A stretch of 64,000 nucleotides of DNA from Piper betle. Its lineage: Eukaryota; Streptophyta; Magnoliopsida; Piperales; Piperaceae. This document shows, one piece after another, positions 1-12,419 of this stretch. The translations under genes were made by a program, and so were the position numbers. Location: the NCBI GenBank assembly GCA_033002965.1, contig JAURVB010013953.1, positions 45,757 to 109,756 on the forward strand. Reading direction: 5' to 3'. The notes beneath the pieces were generated by a model. The model was given only the letters and a program-made list of their open reading frames with translations, did not search any database and was not told the origin of the DNA. Positions within the stretch are counted from its first letter, which is position 1, and the number at the start of each line of letters is the position of its first letter.

Positions 1-1202
1 GAGATTCAATAATGAGTGTTAAACGGAGCCTTAATTGCATCTCTAAATAAAATTTAAGCTCTGTATGTGTGCGGGGAATAGTTACGTGCAACTGTTTGTA
101 GGAGCGAGAATAACTCACAACAACGGGGATGCAGCTTTTAACATGTCTCCCCCGTACTCGGGCGTAGCTTGGGTCCTGGGAGGCAGCTAAGAGGGTCGCG
201 CTAAAACCAATGAGCGAGAAGAGAATAGAAGTGGAACTTGCAAAGGCGTCCAAGCACCAGGGGTAAATGTAAAACCTTAAGACACGAAAATCTTAACAAT
301 CTGCCAATGCCTCAGAGAACTCTATATGTGGGCATGGGTGGCCAATGCATGCTGACTAAACAAACAGGAAACGAATCATATCCGGAACTACTACTCTTTC
401 CCGTAGTAAATCTTCACCTTTTTTCTGGACACATTAGAGCCAGATTTCGGGACTAAAAACCTTTATTAGGCTTTATGAGAGGGTCCAGATTAGTACGCTG
501 TGAACAGCTCGATGTTCATAAGTAGTCGACGGTCGAAAGTTAACCTCACAAAAACTCACCCACAAAACTGGACTACTCTTGGCTATAATGATCAGTAACT
601 ACTAATTACACCCAACCAGCACCGTAGTCCTTGAAACATCGCAAAGCAGCCCATCCTCAAATGACCGCTCGTGAGTCGTGACCACTACACTTCATATACC
701 CCCATCCGCACGAGACCATAATCATTACACATTCACAACCGCCCAAGACCTCCCTCCTTCTCTATTTTTGTTAATTGAGCTTAAATCTATATCCCAAATA
801 GGAGAGTACTTGCGGCGGTATTTGTGATTCAATTTTGTTCGCACAGCGAAGTGACAGCACAGGTGTGATCCCGGCCTTCATTTCTGTCCGCCTTCGTTTG
901 TGGCCGACCTCTTCTGGTCATTACCATCCCCATCAGTTTTTATCTTTTTCGGCTTCTGAAGATTTTTTGTCGATTACGTGCTTGTTCTTGACGGCTATGG
1001 ATTTGGCGTCACTTGGGGTCAGATTTTGGCTGCCGACAACATGGTGTGTCCATTTGAGTCCCTCGTATGTGCTTATTAGTCATAACTCGCCGGTTTTTTA
1101 TTTCGTATGAGCTTAGGTCCACCGCCCGCAAACATGCTGCTGTTTCTTTCTTTATGAGTGACTAAATTGGTTGCATCCACTGGAAGCACGATTGATGAGT
1201 TG
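1..1202. other. Upstream intergenic sequence
   Basis: No gene is supported here. Short open frames have no recognisable protein similarity and no splice structure. The last few hundred bases, rich in C/T and G/T tracts, probably contain the promoter and 5' leader of the TPD1-like gene. I could not place a TATA box with confidence. Confidence 0.4.
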
Positions 1203-2128
1203 ATGGAGTCGTCGGGGCGTCATCGTCACCGCCTGGCTTCGATATCGCTCGCCGCCGCTGCCATGGCCGGGGTGCTACTGCTTCTCCTCGTCGTTTTCGG
1301 TGAGCAGCTTCGTTTTTTTTTTTGGCTTTTGTATGGTTTTTGGTGGCAGTGAGGGGTGGGGGCCTCTCGTACATGTTTCCTCGCGGCGGCTCCCTCTTTC
1401 CGCAACTACAACGAATGCCCATGTCCGATCCTCCCTTTGTCACTTTCTGTCTTCCACTCCCCGATTCTTATTCCCGTTCTTGTCTCACTCTGCAGGTCAG
1501 GAAGCTTCATCTTCTCATTTCTCTACTACCACCTACCCCATTAGAAAGCTTCTTCAACACGGTTCGTATAGATGCGTATATTGCTTTTAACATACGTACT
1601 ACTTGTACCGTTCGTTCTACCATTTTTTTAATGTTCCATCGTTGCAATAAGTTGACATATGTGTGTAAGTTGCTAGTTATTTTTAAGAAAAAATTGATTA
1701 GTGGTGGGTTGGATGGTATTTGTTGATTCCTTGCAAATTAATGAACGAATTGGATGTGACAAATGTTGGGTTGGTTGGCAGATGGCGAGATGAGGACGGA
1801 GAGGATGGGGGAAGGGTGCAGCAAGGATGACATCATGGTGTACCAAGGTTCGACGGGGACGCTGCCCAATGGCATCCCAGCCTACACGGTGGAGATACTC
1901 AATGTTTGCGTCTCCGGTTGCGCCATCTCCGGCATCCATCTCACCTGCGGCTGGTTCAGCTCGGCCCGCATGATCAACCCCAAGGTCTTCAAGAGGCTGC
2001 GCTACAACGACTGCCTGGTTAACGACGGCGCCCCGCTTCCCCCTGGCCGCACTCTCATGTTCCAGTACGCCAACACCTACCGCTACCCGCTGTCCGTCGC
2101 CTCCGTCAACTGTCTCCCTTCTCCCTAG
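1203..2128 (+). CDS. TPD1-like secreted cysteine-rich protein
   Basis: Three exons are inferred: 1203-1299, 1496-1561 and 1782-2128 (phases 1 and 1), giving 169 aa. The first in-frame ATG is at 1203. The N-terminus is a basic stretch followed by a hydrophobic core ([12 protein letters not shown]), a probable signal peptide. The C-terminal domain carries six cysteines in the TPD1 order: [33 protein letters not shown] and VNCLPSP. In Arabidopsis, TPD1 is the apoplastic ligand of the EMS1/EXS receptor kinase that specifies anther tapetum; related TDL proteins (MIL2/TDL1A in rice) act similarly. Family assignment comes from the cysteine pattern and motifs such as [13 protein letters not shown]. 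Which paralogue it is, and its tissue, cannot be read from sequence. The final exon holds the whole mature domain and ends at TAG 2126-2128. Confidence 0.88.
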
Positions 2129-4980
2129 GCGCTGCCGTTTTTAGATGGGTGTGTGCGGGTGTACGTGCGTTTTTGTCAGTTGCCATGTTGGGGTGGGAGC
2201 ACGGGGGTGGTAGGAATGCTGCGTTCATGGGCCTCCATCCACTCTCTTTGCCTAGATGGCAAAGAGATGATCGGTTGTTGGGTTGTTTTGCAGCGTTGAA
2301 TTGGAATTTGGATGTGTATGTATTAGGATTTTCCAGAATTGCATGGGGTGGGAGGATAATGTGGGTCGGGGGGAATGATTTTGTGCGTACTCTATACTGG
2401 TTCTCGAGATTTGACATGTACATTCAGAGGGTATTAAATGACACGCACTAGAGAATGTTGTCTTTTGCCACTTCGCTTTTTCTTCTGTTTCACTATGTAT
2501 CCAAAGCCATTGATTTAATACTTTGCATCGACATTGATGAAATGTTTTGGTAAAGGCTTTTTAATTTTTTTGGAATTGGGCTTTCTTCATTTCACAATTA
2601 CAGATATCCTATTTGATGGTTTACATATAAACGTCTACTCTACTAATGGTTGAAAGGGATAGAAGAAGGTCAAAGGAAAAGGGCGTGCTGAGGGGACCTG
2701 CGACGAGAGACGAAGGTGAAAAAGTGGGGAGAAAAGGCTGAACGGTCGGCGACTTCATATTGAAGATGCATAGCAGCAGCAGCGAAGCAGCGCTGGGACA
2801 GAACAAGGCGAAGGTAAAAAAGGCCCGCAGGCAATAAATGATGAGAAGTACCATGGTCTGATGGAGGTTGCTATTATTCTGCAATTAAAAGCCCCACTGG
2901 CCTTGGCCTTTGTACCCTTCCTTTCGAGTAAACGGCGACGTGACCTTTGATTGGTAACACGGGCGGCCCACCCCCACGCCTTCTCTCATCTTCTTCCCAA
3001 ACTTCACTCTTAATAATAATAATCCTTACCTCGTTTAGTCTTCCAGTTACCCGCTAATAATAATAGTCTGGTGTTTCTCCCACCCTATAATAAACATGGG
3101 GAACCAGCAAGGATCGGTGGATCCTATTTGATAGGGTGGGACTTGGGAGGATCTTCCGAATCAGAAGAATGTGACGTTCCAATGGGGCGGGGGATCGACA
3201 ACGGTGCTATTAACCGGAGTAGACAGGCTCTGAACAAAAGTTAGGGTGGTGTCATGGCGCCATGGACGTGGAACCCTGACTGGGAACGATGCACCGATTC
3301 TAAGCATGCACTTTGGTACCCAGATGATATTTTCCAACATAAATTTAATAATTTAATAATAAGAGATTTAGTATGAATTATTATTATTACCAAGGAATTG
3401 AAAAGGCCGAGACGGACATTTTTGCCCTCGGCCGACAAGCGTAGCTAACGACCTGCAGGCCCGATCCGGTTCGTGCCGTATCCGCGTCAATTTTTAAGCC
3501 AAATCAAAATTATAATCGGCTCATAAATCATAATAATGTAAGATATTTTGTGAAAATATTAAAATTCTTTCCCCGACAATGTAAAAAATTGTCAAATGTG
3601 TATGAAAATTAAATTGCAAATACTTGAATTTCAAGCATTTTTTAACCTCCCAACCATTTTCCCCACTTCACCGTTAAGAGCAATGTCAATTACTTCTTTA
3701 ACATGGTCCAAAAATGTACCGTGTCAAAAGAAAAAATGTTCCAAATAAGTAGCATGGAGATGAAGGGCTACTACAAATATTACGAATCAGACTCGTTGGA
3801 CTCAGAAGACCAATGTTGGTTGACGTTTTACGTCGTCGTCAAACCATCTTTATACTTCAAGTATCCTCATGACTCGTTTTAATTAAAGGCAGACAAAGGA
3901 TTATTATATTCCTTCAAGTTGCTATTTCAGCTTTGAGTTCTTATTATAAAATTTACTTTTTTCTTTCAAGTTATTTTCCCCCCTACCCTTTCATGTAATT
4001 TTTTAGTTCTCGTTACGATTTCAACATTGAATGAAATAATTTTATAGTGGGAAATTCACGAATAAGGTTGCCCTTATCCAAAATTTTTGATTCTAGGAGA
4101 CTATTATAGATTTTTTTATACTTAATTCATATAAGAAATGCAAAAATTTTCTAGTAGTTCCACGTCTAAAATCTATGGTACATTTTCTATTTATTTCTCT
4201 TACCAACCAAATGCCTTAAAATTTTAAAATTTAGAATATTTTTGATTTTTTATTTATATGATTTCAACCAAAAATTTTCATTCTAATCACCTAACAGTAT
4301 TATTAATTTAAAAAATCTTTTTGTAATATCGGTTGAGAAGTTAAAATCTTAATCTATTTATTTTGTGTTATAGAATAAGAAAATTTCTAGTCAATTGATC
4401 AATATACCCTACCCTACTCTACTAATGCTTATACATTTGCTTATCTCAAATTCTAAAAAAGTAGGCAAGTCATAATTATCGATTTTATATTTTAAATAAC
4501 CAAAGGGCCATAAAAAATATTTTAAATAACGAAAGGAATTAAAAGGGACTTTAAACAATCAAAGGAAATTCATAATAGGTATCACAAGCCTTTCTTAATT
4601 CAAAAGCTAACTCATAGTGTAAAGATATAAGTCACTCACAACTTTTACTACTTGATGTGGGATAAACTCAATATGATAAACTCCTTTTTAAATCATCAGG
4701 TGTAGGCAAACCCGGCTCAACTTAAAAGGACTTTAAACAAGTGAAGGAAACTTGTAATAAGTGTTACAAGACTTTCTTAATCTAAAAATTAGTTTAAAGG
4801 ATAAAATTTTTACATTAGCCAATATATTAGGATAAATTCAACACAAAGAACCCTTAAGTGGTATGAAAAGTGAAAAGCTCGAAACTGAAAAGGCCTACAT
4901 TGCTCAAATCAGAACATATGGAATGATTTTGGGAAAAGTTTCAAAGACTAAGTGGAGAACGTGAATTTGAGAGGCCGAGC
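2129..4980. other. 3' flank of TPD1-like gene and AT-rich intergenic DNA
   Basis: About 350 bases of probable 3' UTR follow the TPD1-like stop, then AT-rich spacer. Small open frames on both strands show no family features. Near 4540-4610 and 4722-4790 a roughly 70-base segment occurs twice in direct orientation with a spacing of about 180 bases (shared core aaggactttaaaca). It is probably a decayed repeat. Confidence 0.4.
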
Positions 4981-4989
4981 GCTGCGTCG

Positions 4990-5330
4990 TTGTCCAGATA
5001 TCATGGCGTTTCAAGAAATAGAATCCGTGTGATCAATTTCATGTGACAGTGCGGCGGCGTCGGCGACCAAGCCGGACTTGCAGTAAAAGTCGACGAGGGA
5101 GATCCGGACATGGACGTTGTCGATCAACGCTGGCGTGTTTTTGATATGGCTTGGAGGGCGGCGCAGGCCTTGGGGACGAGGGAAGAGTGGAGGGGCCGGG
5201 GAGGAGGCCCAAATACCCATGTTTCGGTAGGAGGTGATGATGGCAGCGTCGTCTTTTGGTTGGCGTGGAATTGGATGAGAGAGTTCCATTGCTCCGCTGC
5301 TGCTCCCGCTTGGCTTCACTGGATGGTGGT
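4990..5330 (-). pseudogene. Frameshifted pentatricopeptide-repeat (PPR) relic
   Basis: On the minus strand, two frames together resemble a plant PPR protein. One frame reads KACAALQAISK, like the FPxxLKACAAL motif of P-L-S class proteins. A neighbouring frame continues NVHVRISLVDFYCKSGLVADA, like the NSLVDMYxKCG motif. No single frame carries both and there is no open gene around them, so this is a broken fragment about 300 bases long. PPR proteins bind organellar RNA; this piece would do nothing. The identification rests on these two short motifs only. Confidence 0.45.
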
Positions 5331-5424
5331 GGTGGTGAAGGGAATCAGCAGGCCATCGCCTATGTATACATCTAAGTATCTATATCAATGTATGTACTAT
5401 CTCTCATATATAATTATATAGATT

Positions 5425-5932
5425 AGATGTTATTAGACGTAGAAATGTTGACCAAAGTACTTAGCATGAAAAAGGACGGGGTTGGGAAAAAGGAAGGATA
5501 AGTTGAGCGGGGAGGAGTGCATGGACATGACTGGCAATGCAGTGGGGTTGAATTTTGCTATTGAGTTTCTTTTCTGAATGGATTTTATATATTTTGACGA
5601 TTATATCGGGCACATGGTGCTTGTAAAATAGTTTAAAAGAAGATTTTTATTTCAATTAATTTTTAAACTGAAATGTAATTATTTAATCTCATTTCAAATT
5701 TTGATTCAAATTGTAAAATTAATTTGGATTCTTTAGATATAAGAAAATATTGATTTTAATGTCAGACTGAATCTCTAAAAAAATTATATATATATTTTTG
5801 CAAATGGATTTTGTTATTATAAATGATGCTTTTATACATATTTGAAAGATATTTCTATTTCAAATTAGTTTTTTGAATTGAGAGGGGTTAAATATTTTTT
5901 AAAAAAAAAGAACTTCATGTATGTATATATGT

Positions 5933-5977
<45 letters not shown>

Positions 5978-6076
5978 GGGAAAGAATATCAAAAGTCAAA
6001 CAGTTGTGAGGTTCCTCTTATTGTAAGCTGGTAAGCCTAAAACCAAAAGTCTTATCCACCTTCCTTCCTTCCAGCC
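5425..6076. other. Intergenic AT-rich DNA upstream of the GSA gene
   Basis: Low-complexity AT-rich sequence ending in the leader of the glutamate-1-semialdehyde aminomutase gene. It holds a TA microsatellite described separately. No coding sequence is seen. Confidence 0.5.
5936..5976. repeat. (TA)n microsatellite in the GSA promoter
   Basis: About 20 uninterrupted TA units lie roughly 100 bases upstream of the GSA start codon at 6077. This is where a TATA element would be expected for a short 5' leader. Length polymorphism is likely. Confidence 0.85.
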
Positions 6077-8648
6077 ATGGCCGCCGCTCTGAATGGACTC
6101 GCCCTCTCCTGGGTTCCCAAACCGCACCTCCCTTCCAAGCCTACTCTCTCCCCTCCTCCCCCCACTCACCGCCGCTCCCCCGCATCCTCAATGCGGTCAC
6201 CGTCGGCGAGACCCAGTACACCCTCCAGAAATCCCAAGAGATCTTCACCGCTGCCAAGGTCTGGCTTCTCTCTCACTTTAATCGTCCATCTCCTCCAGTT
6301 TTCGTGCTTTCTTGCTCACATCTTTTTCGGATACAATTCAAGGTTTGCTGTAATTCGCCGCTTGCAATTCCACATCCGATTGATGTTACAAGTAGCTTGA
6401 TGTCATTCACTTTGTTGTCATTATTTTACGTGTGTAAATTTTAGTGAACGGTAAGAATCCGAGGGTTGCAGTGATTTCACCTAATCAAGTAGTGGATGTC
6501 GAGAGCTCGATTTTATTCCGTAGTTAGATAGAGTTGAAATTTTTTGTATAATGCATAGTATTACAGGTACTTTGGTCATCTGGGAGCTCTAATTTTTGTA
6601 AAATCCGGCTGACCCTGTGTTTACAGGATCTTTCGTAAGTTGCATTCAGATAAATTTGGGAAAAAAAGTACCATATGAGTGGAAATTATGCATATTGCCC
6701 TGCATTTCCCCATTTTCTGTTCTAGATCCAAAACGTAGAGTGATAAGTTGAAAAATCTTTTGTTGCCTTTTTAGTTGGGGCAATTAACAAGTAGATGTTT
6801 CTACATTCAAGCTACAAAGTGTCGTTGAAGTCATTTCAGTTTTTGCATTAAAGAGAAGTCATAACCCAAATTTTCTTTTTCTTCTTTTACTTGAATGCCA
6901 TGTAGTTTGGTTATGATAAGCATTTCATTCGTCATTTCATATAGAAAAATAGGGGCTGTACAGAACATTCATTTCATACTTTTTATTATTCCGACTGCTG
7001 CAGCTACTGATTAAGAGTTCATAGTAGATCTTAACAACCTCAAAGACTGAGAGGTGTTCAATTTACATGTTTTAGTAGTTATTTTGGTCCGATATGTTGT
7101 TGGACGCTTCAATTATTGATTAGATTCAGCTACCTCTTTCTGTTCTTGATAAAGCTGATTTCGAGCGTTGGAAAAAAGAAAGGGTAATTGTATCACCTTC
7201 ATTCCTGATATCTCTAACTGACTTTCATGTTGGAACTTTCCTTTGATCTTTTGCTTGTAAAGCCTAATTTTTTTAACTATGATACGTGGTTAAAAATGTT
7301 TGTGTTAGGAATTGATGCCAGGAGGTGTAAATTCACCGGTTCGTGCTTTTAAATCCGTTGGAGGGCAGCCCATTGTGTTTGATTCTGTCAAGGGTTCTCG
7401 TGCTTGGGATGTAGATGGAAATGAGTATATTGATTATGTTGGTTCTTGGGGGCCAGCTATTATAGGCCATGCTGATGATGAGGTACTTGTCTGTGCCACA
7501 TCTTTATTTCATGTGTTGTACGTCCCATAGGATTTCCTCGTCGTCATCGTTTACAATTGTGGGCTATTACTATCAATCAGGTCATTGCAGCAGTCACTGA
7601 GACCCTTAAGAAGGGTACAAGCTTTGGTGCACCTTGCCTGTTGGAAAATATATTAGCCAAGATGGTTATTGAGGCAGTACCAAGTGTGGAGATGGTCCGT
7701 TTTGTTAGCTCAGGCACTGAAGCTTGTATGGCAGTTATCCGACTTGCCCGTGCCTTCTCTGGTCGTGAAAAGATAATCAAGTTTGAGGGTTGTTACCATG
7801 GACATGCGGATCCGTTCCTAGTGAAGGCCGGTAGTGGGGTTGCTACTCTGGGACTGCCTGATTCTCCGGGTGTCCCAAAAGCTGCTACTTTTGAAACCTT
7901 AACCTGTCCGTATAATGATATCTCAGCTGTTGAAAACCTATTCAATACCAGCAAAGGAGAGATTGCTGCTGTTATTCTTGAGCCAGTGGTTGGTAATGCT
8001 GGCTTTATTCCACCCCAACCAGAGTTTCTAAATGCCCTGCGCAAGATAACCATAGAGAATGACGCTCTTCTTATTTTTGATGAGGTTATGACGGGATTTC
8101 GCCTAGCATATGGGGGTGCCCAGGAATACTTTGGTGTGACCCCTGACTTGACCACCCTTGGAAAAGTAATTGGTGGTGGCATGCCTGTGGGTGCTTATGG
8201 TGGGAGGAGGGACATAATGGAAATGGTTGCTCCAGCAGGACCTATGTACCAGGCAGGAACCTTAAGTGGAAATCCACTAGCTATGACTTCAGGGATCCAC
8301 ACGCTCAAGCGGTTGACGCAGTCTGGGACCTATGAATACTTGGACAAGATCACTGAAAAACTTACTACTGGGATCGTAGAGGCAGGAAAGAGATCTGGGC
8401 ATGAAATGTGTGGTGGATACATTAGAGGAATGTTTGGATTCTTCTTCACAGCAGGTCCTGTGCACAATTTTGAGGATGCCAAAAAGAGTGACACCGCAAA
8501 GTTTGCTAGGTTCTACAGAGGAATGCTAGAAGAAGGGGTATACTTCGCCCCATCGCAATTTGAGGCAGGATTCACGAGCTTGGCTCATACATTGGAAGAT
8601 ATCGAAAAGACAATTGCTGCCGCAGAAAGGGTTTTCACGAAGATTTGA
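6077..8648 (+). CDS. GSA: Glutamate-1-semialdehyde 2,1-aminomutase, chloroplastic (apparent 1-base frameshift in exon 1)
   Basis: This enzyme converts glutamate-1-semialdehyde to 5-aminolevulinate, the committed precursor of chlorophyll and heme, in the plastid using pyridoxal phosphate. Exons: 6077-6258, 7309-7482 and 7581-8648. Hallmarks include [20 protein letters not shown], the FEGCYHGH motif, FDEVMTGFR and the PLP-lysine region [17 protein letters not shown]. The C-terminus [10 protein letters not shown] ends normally. The ATG at 6077 opens a serine/proline-rich transit-peptide frame ([10 protein letters not shown]). The mature N-terminus ([20 protein letters not shown]) is read in another frame of the same exon. 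Restoring the frame needs one extra base, most simply a C in the run at 6177-6181 (or 6158-6163). That would give about 474 aa, the usual length. The rest is intact, so I favour a consensus error over a pseudogene. Confidence 0.93.
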
Positions 8649-9010
8649 ACACATTTAGAAGCCATTATTTATTTGCTCTTTGTAATATCTATGCCTTGGC
8701 ACTCCTGGCACTCTGTTAATTTATGTAGTTGAGCGGTGAGTATTCATTTTCCGGTAGGCTGATAAGTTTCCCCAGGGAGACGGTTTCCGCCGTGAATGTT
8801 TCCCTTTTTTGTAATGCTGAGAATTATTAGCTATTTCTCTTTGTTGTTTTTATTTATATTTTTTTCTTTCATTTATCATATACTAATTGAAAAGAGAATA
8901 CTGTTCAACAAACTATATGTTCGTCCTTCTCATAATATAAACAGTCGCCAAACATTTCATGAATGCATGAACTTGGCTAAAAGAAAAGATGTACGAACTT
9001 GGAACTCCAT
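8649..9010. other. Convergent intergenic spacer
   Basis: Shared 3' flank between the GSA gene (+) and the Ole e 1-domain gene (-). T-rich sequence. No further gene is seen. Confidence 0.6.
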
Positions 9011-10039
9011 TCATGGATTCTGATTTTGTGGGGGTGCAGGGGGAAATGGAGGTAGGAAGGGGAGCCATGGCGCCCAAGAGGGAGGCTGCGGAGGTGGAGG
9101 AATTGAAGCTGGCGGGAACAGTGGTGGAAATGGCGGGAAAGGGAAGGGCAAAGTGGGCGGCGTGTTCATGGCCGGTGGTGACGGCCGGAAAGGGAAAGGG
9201 AAAGGTGGTAGAGGAGGAAAGAAAGGAAATGGCGGAAGAGGAGGCAACGGTGGAAGGAATGGCATTGGCGGGAGTGGTGGCAGAGGAGGGAATGAAGGGA
9301 ATGGTGGGCAGGGAGGTAGAGGCAGAGAAGGCCATGGCGGCCATGTTGGGAAAGGGAAGCCAAATGGTGGAAGAAATGGGAGGAAGAACTCTGATGAGTT
9401 GAGTGCTTTTGGAGGCATCTCTTCTTCTCTTCTACATATGCTTGAATCTTTTCTGGGTGGTCTGTAGCTCAGTGCCTTCAATCCATACACGCATTTATCA
9501 GCTTCCTTGGATCTGATCATCACATGTTCTGCCGAGCTCCTTCTACCATGGTGACTGCATGTTGAAGATGAACTTCTCAGCAAACTTGCCCGGCATAGCA
9601 ATCTCTTGGCTTGCTTTCTTTGGCAGCTGAACTTGTGAGTTGGTAGGAGGATGTTGTAAACTCCATATTTGTCAGTGGTTGCATTTTCTGAGAACAAGGT
9701 CAGATGGGTGCCAGTCTTTAACTTGCTTCTCCACCTGATTCGGCACACAACATTGACATCCACTCCTGAGATCAGAAATTTCACACTCCGTATTTAGCTA
9801 TCTAGTGATTATGATTCGCTGATCACAAGATAATTGAATTACCAAATAAGATCATATATGTATGTACCTTCAAGGAAATAGCTGTGCTTTGAAAAGCTTT
9901 TGAAGGAGCAAGTGTCACAATACACAGTACCCACAACCGAAAAGTTGGAAGCTGGTGCTGCCACATTTATGCAAGAGAGTGACTTGAAATGTAGAAAGAT
10001 GAGAAGAAGAAGGGTGAGAATTGCTCCGGTACTGGTCAT
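9011..10039 (-). CDS. Pollen Ole e 1/extensin-family protein with Pro/Phe-rich tail
   Basis: Two exons on the minus strand: 10039-9868 and 9765-9011 (phase 1 junction), giving 308 aa. Residues 1 to about 23 form a signal peptide (hydrophobic ILTLLLLIFLHF). The Ole e 1 domain follows: VVGTVYCDTCSFKSF, VDVNVVCRIRW, then TTDKYGVYNI and further cysteines in CSHHGRR and ADKCVYG. From about residue 185 to the end the chain is almost wholly P, F, L, with some W and S, in units such as PPFPPLPP. Proteins of this architecture are secreted and probably bind or structure cell-wall polysaccharide. The tail lacks the SPPPP extensin motif, so extensin-type arabinosylation is not obvious. Open frames on the opposite strand (8989-9402, 9153-9467) are mirror images of the purine-rich antisense of this tail and are not genes. 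Confidence 0.8.
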
Positions 10040-10900
10040 GGAATTGTTTTAATGGAAACTTTCAGAGATGGGAGAAATGGGTTTAGAAAGTAGTTGACGC
10101 TAGCTGTACTTTGTAAATAGAGACTGGGTGTCTGGAACATCTTTATAGCAATATCCATGGCGGCTTGTGAGCTGTTGCAAATTTGTAATAACTTAACAAC
10201 CCATTTTTTTTGTAAGGGATAACAGATCATTGATTGTTATTATATGCACTGAAGATGAAGAATTCTGGTTGACACGTGAAATCGGTTGGAAGGTTGTGCT
10301 TTGGAATGATGTGAGCAGGTAAGAGTCACGGGCAGGAAAGGTCTGGTCATGGAGAACATACTGTTTTGAGCTCAAAGTTCCTAGGTGGCAGAGAGAACAT
10401 AAGGACGAAGTGGCTCCACGAACTGGACGATTGGGGGTATTGAAGCGCCATCGGCACTTTTGCGAGCTTTATTTGATTGTGTTGTGGAAGGCAGTGTTGG
10501 ACTCAATACTCCCCAAGTAAAAGATGGTAGGCATGTGATGCCCTGTTCGCAACAGGTCACGGCCAGTGCCCAGATCTCAATTGTTGGCAGTTCAATTTTC
10601 ATAATTTGTTGATGTTGAGAGCTTGAGATACGAGATTTGTTCTGTATGTTGCAGTCTACATGCATGATTAATGAATTAGGAAGCCATGCAACACCAATGG
10701 TCGACATGTTGTCTACATCCTTACTTTTGGATTTTGGTGCAATATTAAGAATGTATCTGTTGGGTGAGAGGTGAGGTGCTAGACTTTGCAAGTAACAAAG
10801 TGGAGTGTGAAGTTGCATACTTCAGCTAGTTGAACAGACAAGAAAATTTAACGTCTTTGTTAGAACCAATTTTAGCATACTAGGAATTTTATTTATTCAA
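10040..10900. other. Intergenic sequence upstream of the Ole e 1-domain gene
   Basis: Likely promoter of the minus-strand gene plus spacer. A 145-codon open frame at 10381-10818 (minus) matches no family I know and has no splice or domain support, so it is not called a gene. Confidence 0.4.
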
Positions 10901-10959
10901 GTAATAGTCGCCCTCTACGGGTAATTGTTCTACAGATTCAACAGATCATTCTTTCTTGC

Positions 10960-12070
10960 CGCAAGTAGCAACAAGAACAATCAATTTGTAATGATCTAAC
11001 TCTAATGCAAATTGTTGGGTTTACATTATCTAGTTAACCAAAGTCAAAAATTATATGAACTTACTACAATAATTATTAGTTGTGAATTAATTTAGGAGAT
11101 TTTATAATCCACTTATGAAAACTCTTAAATTTCTTTCCTTAACCAATGCTTTACCCACTTACATAATCGTATCTACTCTACCTTTTAATATTGTCATGGT
11201 CAACTTTGACAATATTTGTAACTACTTAGCCTAAGTTAAATTGATGGGCCTAAATCATCCGTTCAAAATAACTAATCGAAGTTAAATATTATAAATATAC
11301 TTCTACTAATATACCAGATCTTACCGTAAACTTATTAGTTGTGGGACTAATTTGGAAGGTTTTTTGGTATTTGTAATAACCTAGCTGAAGCACTAATTGA
11401 TGGTTTAAGTTATCCATTCAAAATAATTAAATAATCCAATCTACTCTTATTTTTCAATATTGTCGTGGTTAACTCTGACAATATTTGTAACTACCTAGTC
11501 AAAGTTAAATTGATGGGCTTAAATTATCCGTTTAAAATAACTAATCAAAGTTGAAGATTATAAAAATAACTTTACTAATATACCAAATCTTACCTTAAAC
11601 TTATTAGTTGTGAGACTAATTAGAAGGTTTGATGATATTTGTAATAACCCCGTCGAAGTACTAATTGATAGTCTAAGTTTTCTCTTCAAAATAATTATAC
11701 CGGATCTTACTTGCCCTACTAGATTACTAGATGATGGGTGAGAGACTAAATTTTGAGATCTTATAATCTAAAACCATATGAAGTTCTGTCCTCAAGATTT
11801 TTTCTCGGCCCATGAGCCTAGTCTATGTTAGTAATCTAGTATAGTTCACCATTAAATACCATCTTTGATCGACTTTATATTATTTGTAATAACTCAACCT
11901 ACGTGCAAACTAACATTCGTAAGTTATTCCTTCAAAATAGTTAACGCAAATTAAAAATTTATAAATGCACTAATATTATATATGATCTTACCTCGTTATA
12001 TAATAGACGTTGGACTAATTTTTGGAGATTTTAAATAACCTTTATCTAATGACCAATTAGTAGGAAATTA
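10960..12070 (-). repeat. Decayed tandem array of TRIM-type LTR units
   Basis: A unit of about 269 bases recurs in direct orientation: the segment beginning ttgtcatggtcaact near 11191 recurs near 11460 as ttgtcgtggttaact. Each copy then runs through ttgatggg-ctaaat, ataccagatcttacc and ttattagttgtg-gactaatt. Reverse-complemented, these match the LTR of the miniature element at 15238-15685: a retained (A)GATCTTA core, an end like gttaca, then a primer-site-like tattgtcaaagttg. More diverged pieces are seen at about 11041-11110, 11700-11770 and 11885-12050. This looks like LTR-internal-LTR multimers in minus orientation. Confidence 0.6.
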
Positions 12071-12419
12071 TCTTCAAACGACTTGAGAAAATATCGAAAG
12101 TGTCAAAACTTGATTATTAAGAAAGGAGCAAAACCAAATTTTGGATGACGGTAGAAAACTTAAAATGCATAAATTGACCACGGTCTAATAACCTTTTTTT
12201 ATATCTATATATATAAAAAATGAGGACATGGTTAGAAATTACGCTCTAATAATGGACTAAAAGGGTAAACAAACAACTAAATAAGGTTAGGAAACAAAGA
12301 GATGATCCATAGACGAAGGTGTTCGTTCAATGCATCACATAATATATAAAAATGACTAATATGATCATTTATCCAATTCATGAATGCATTTTACTTCAAT
12401 TTGTTTATCTTTATGTTGT

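Noticed and set aside
7577..8182. Minus-strand frames of 67 and 129 codons
   Set aside because: Antisense shadows of GSA exon 3.
8989..9467. Plus-strand Gly/Glu/Lys-rich open frames of 104-137 codons
   Set aside because: They are the antisense of the Pro/Phe-rich tail of the Ole e 1-domain gene, which has a signal peptide, domain cysteines and a clean splice.
10381..10818. 145-codon minus-strand frame
   Set aside because: No recognisable family, no exon structure, composition like random translation.
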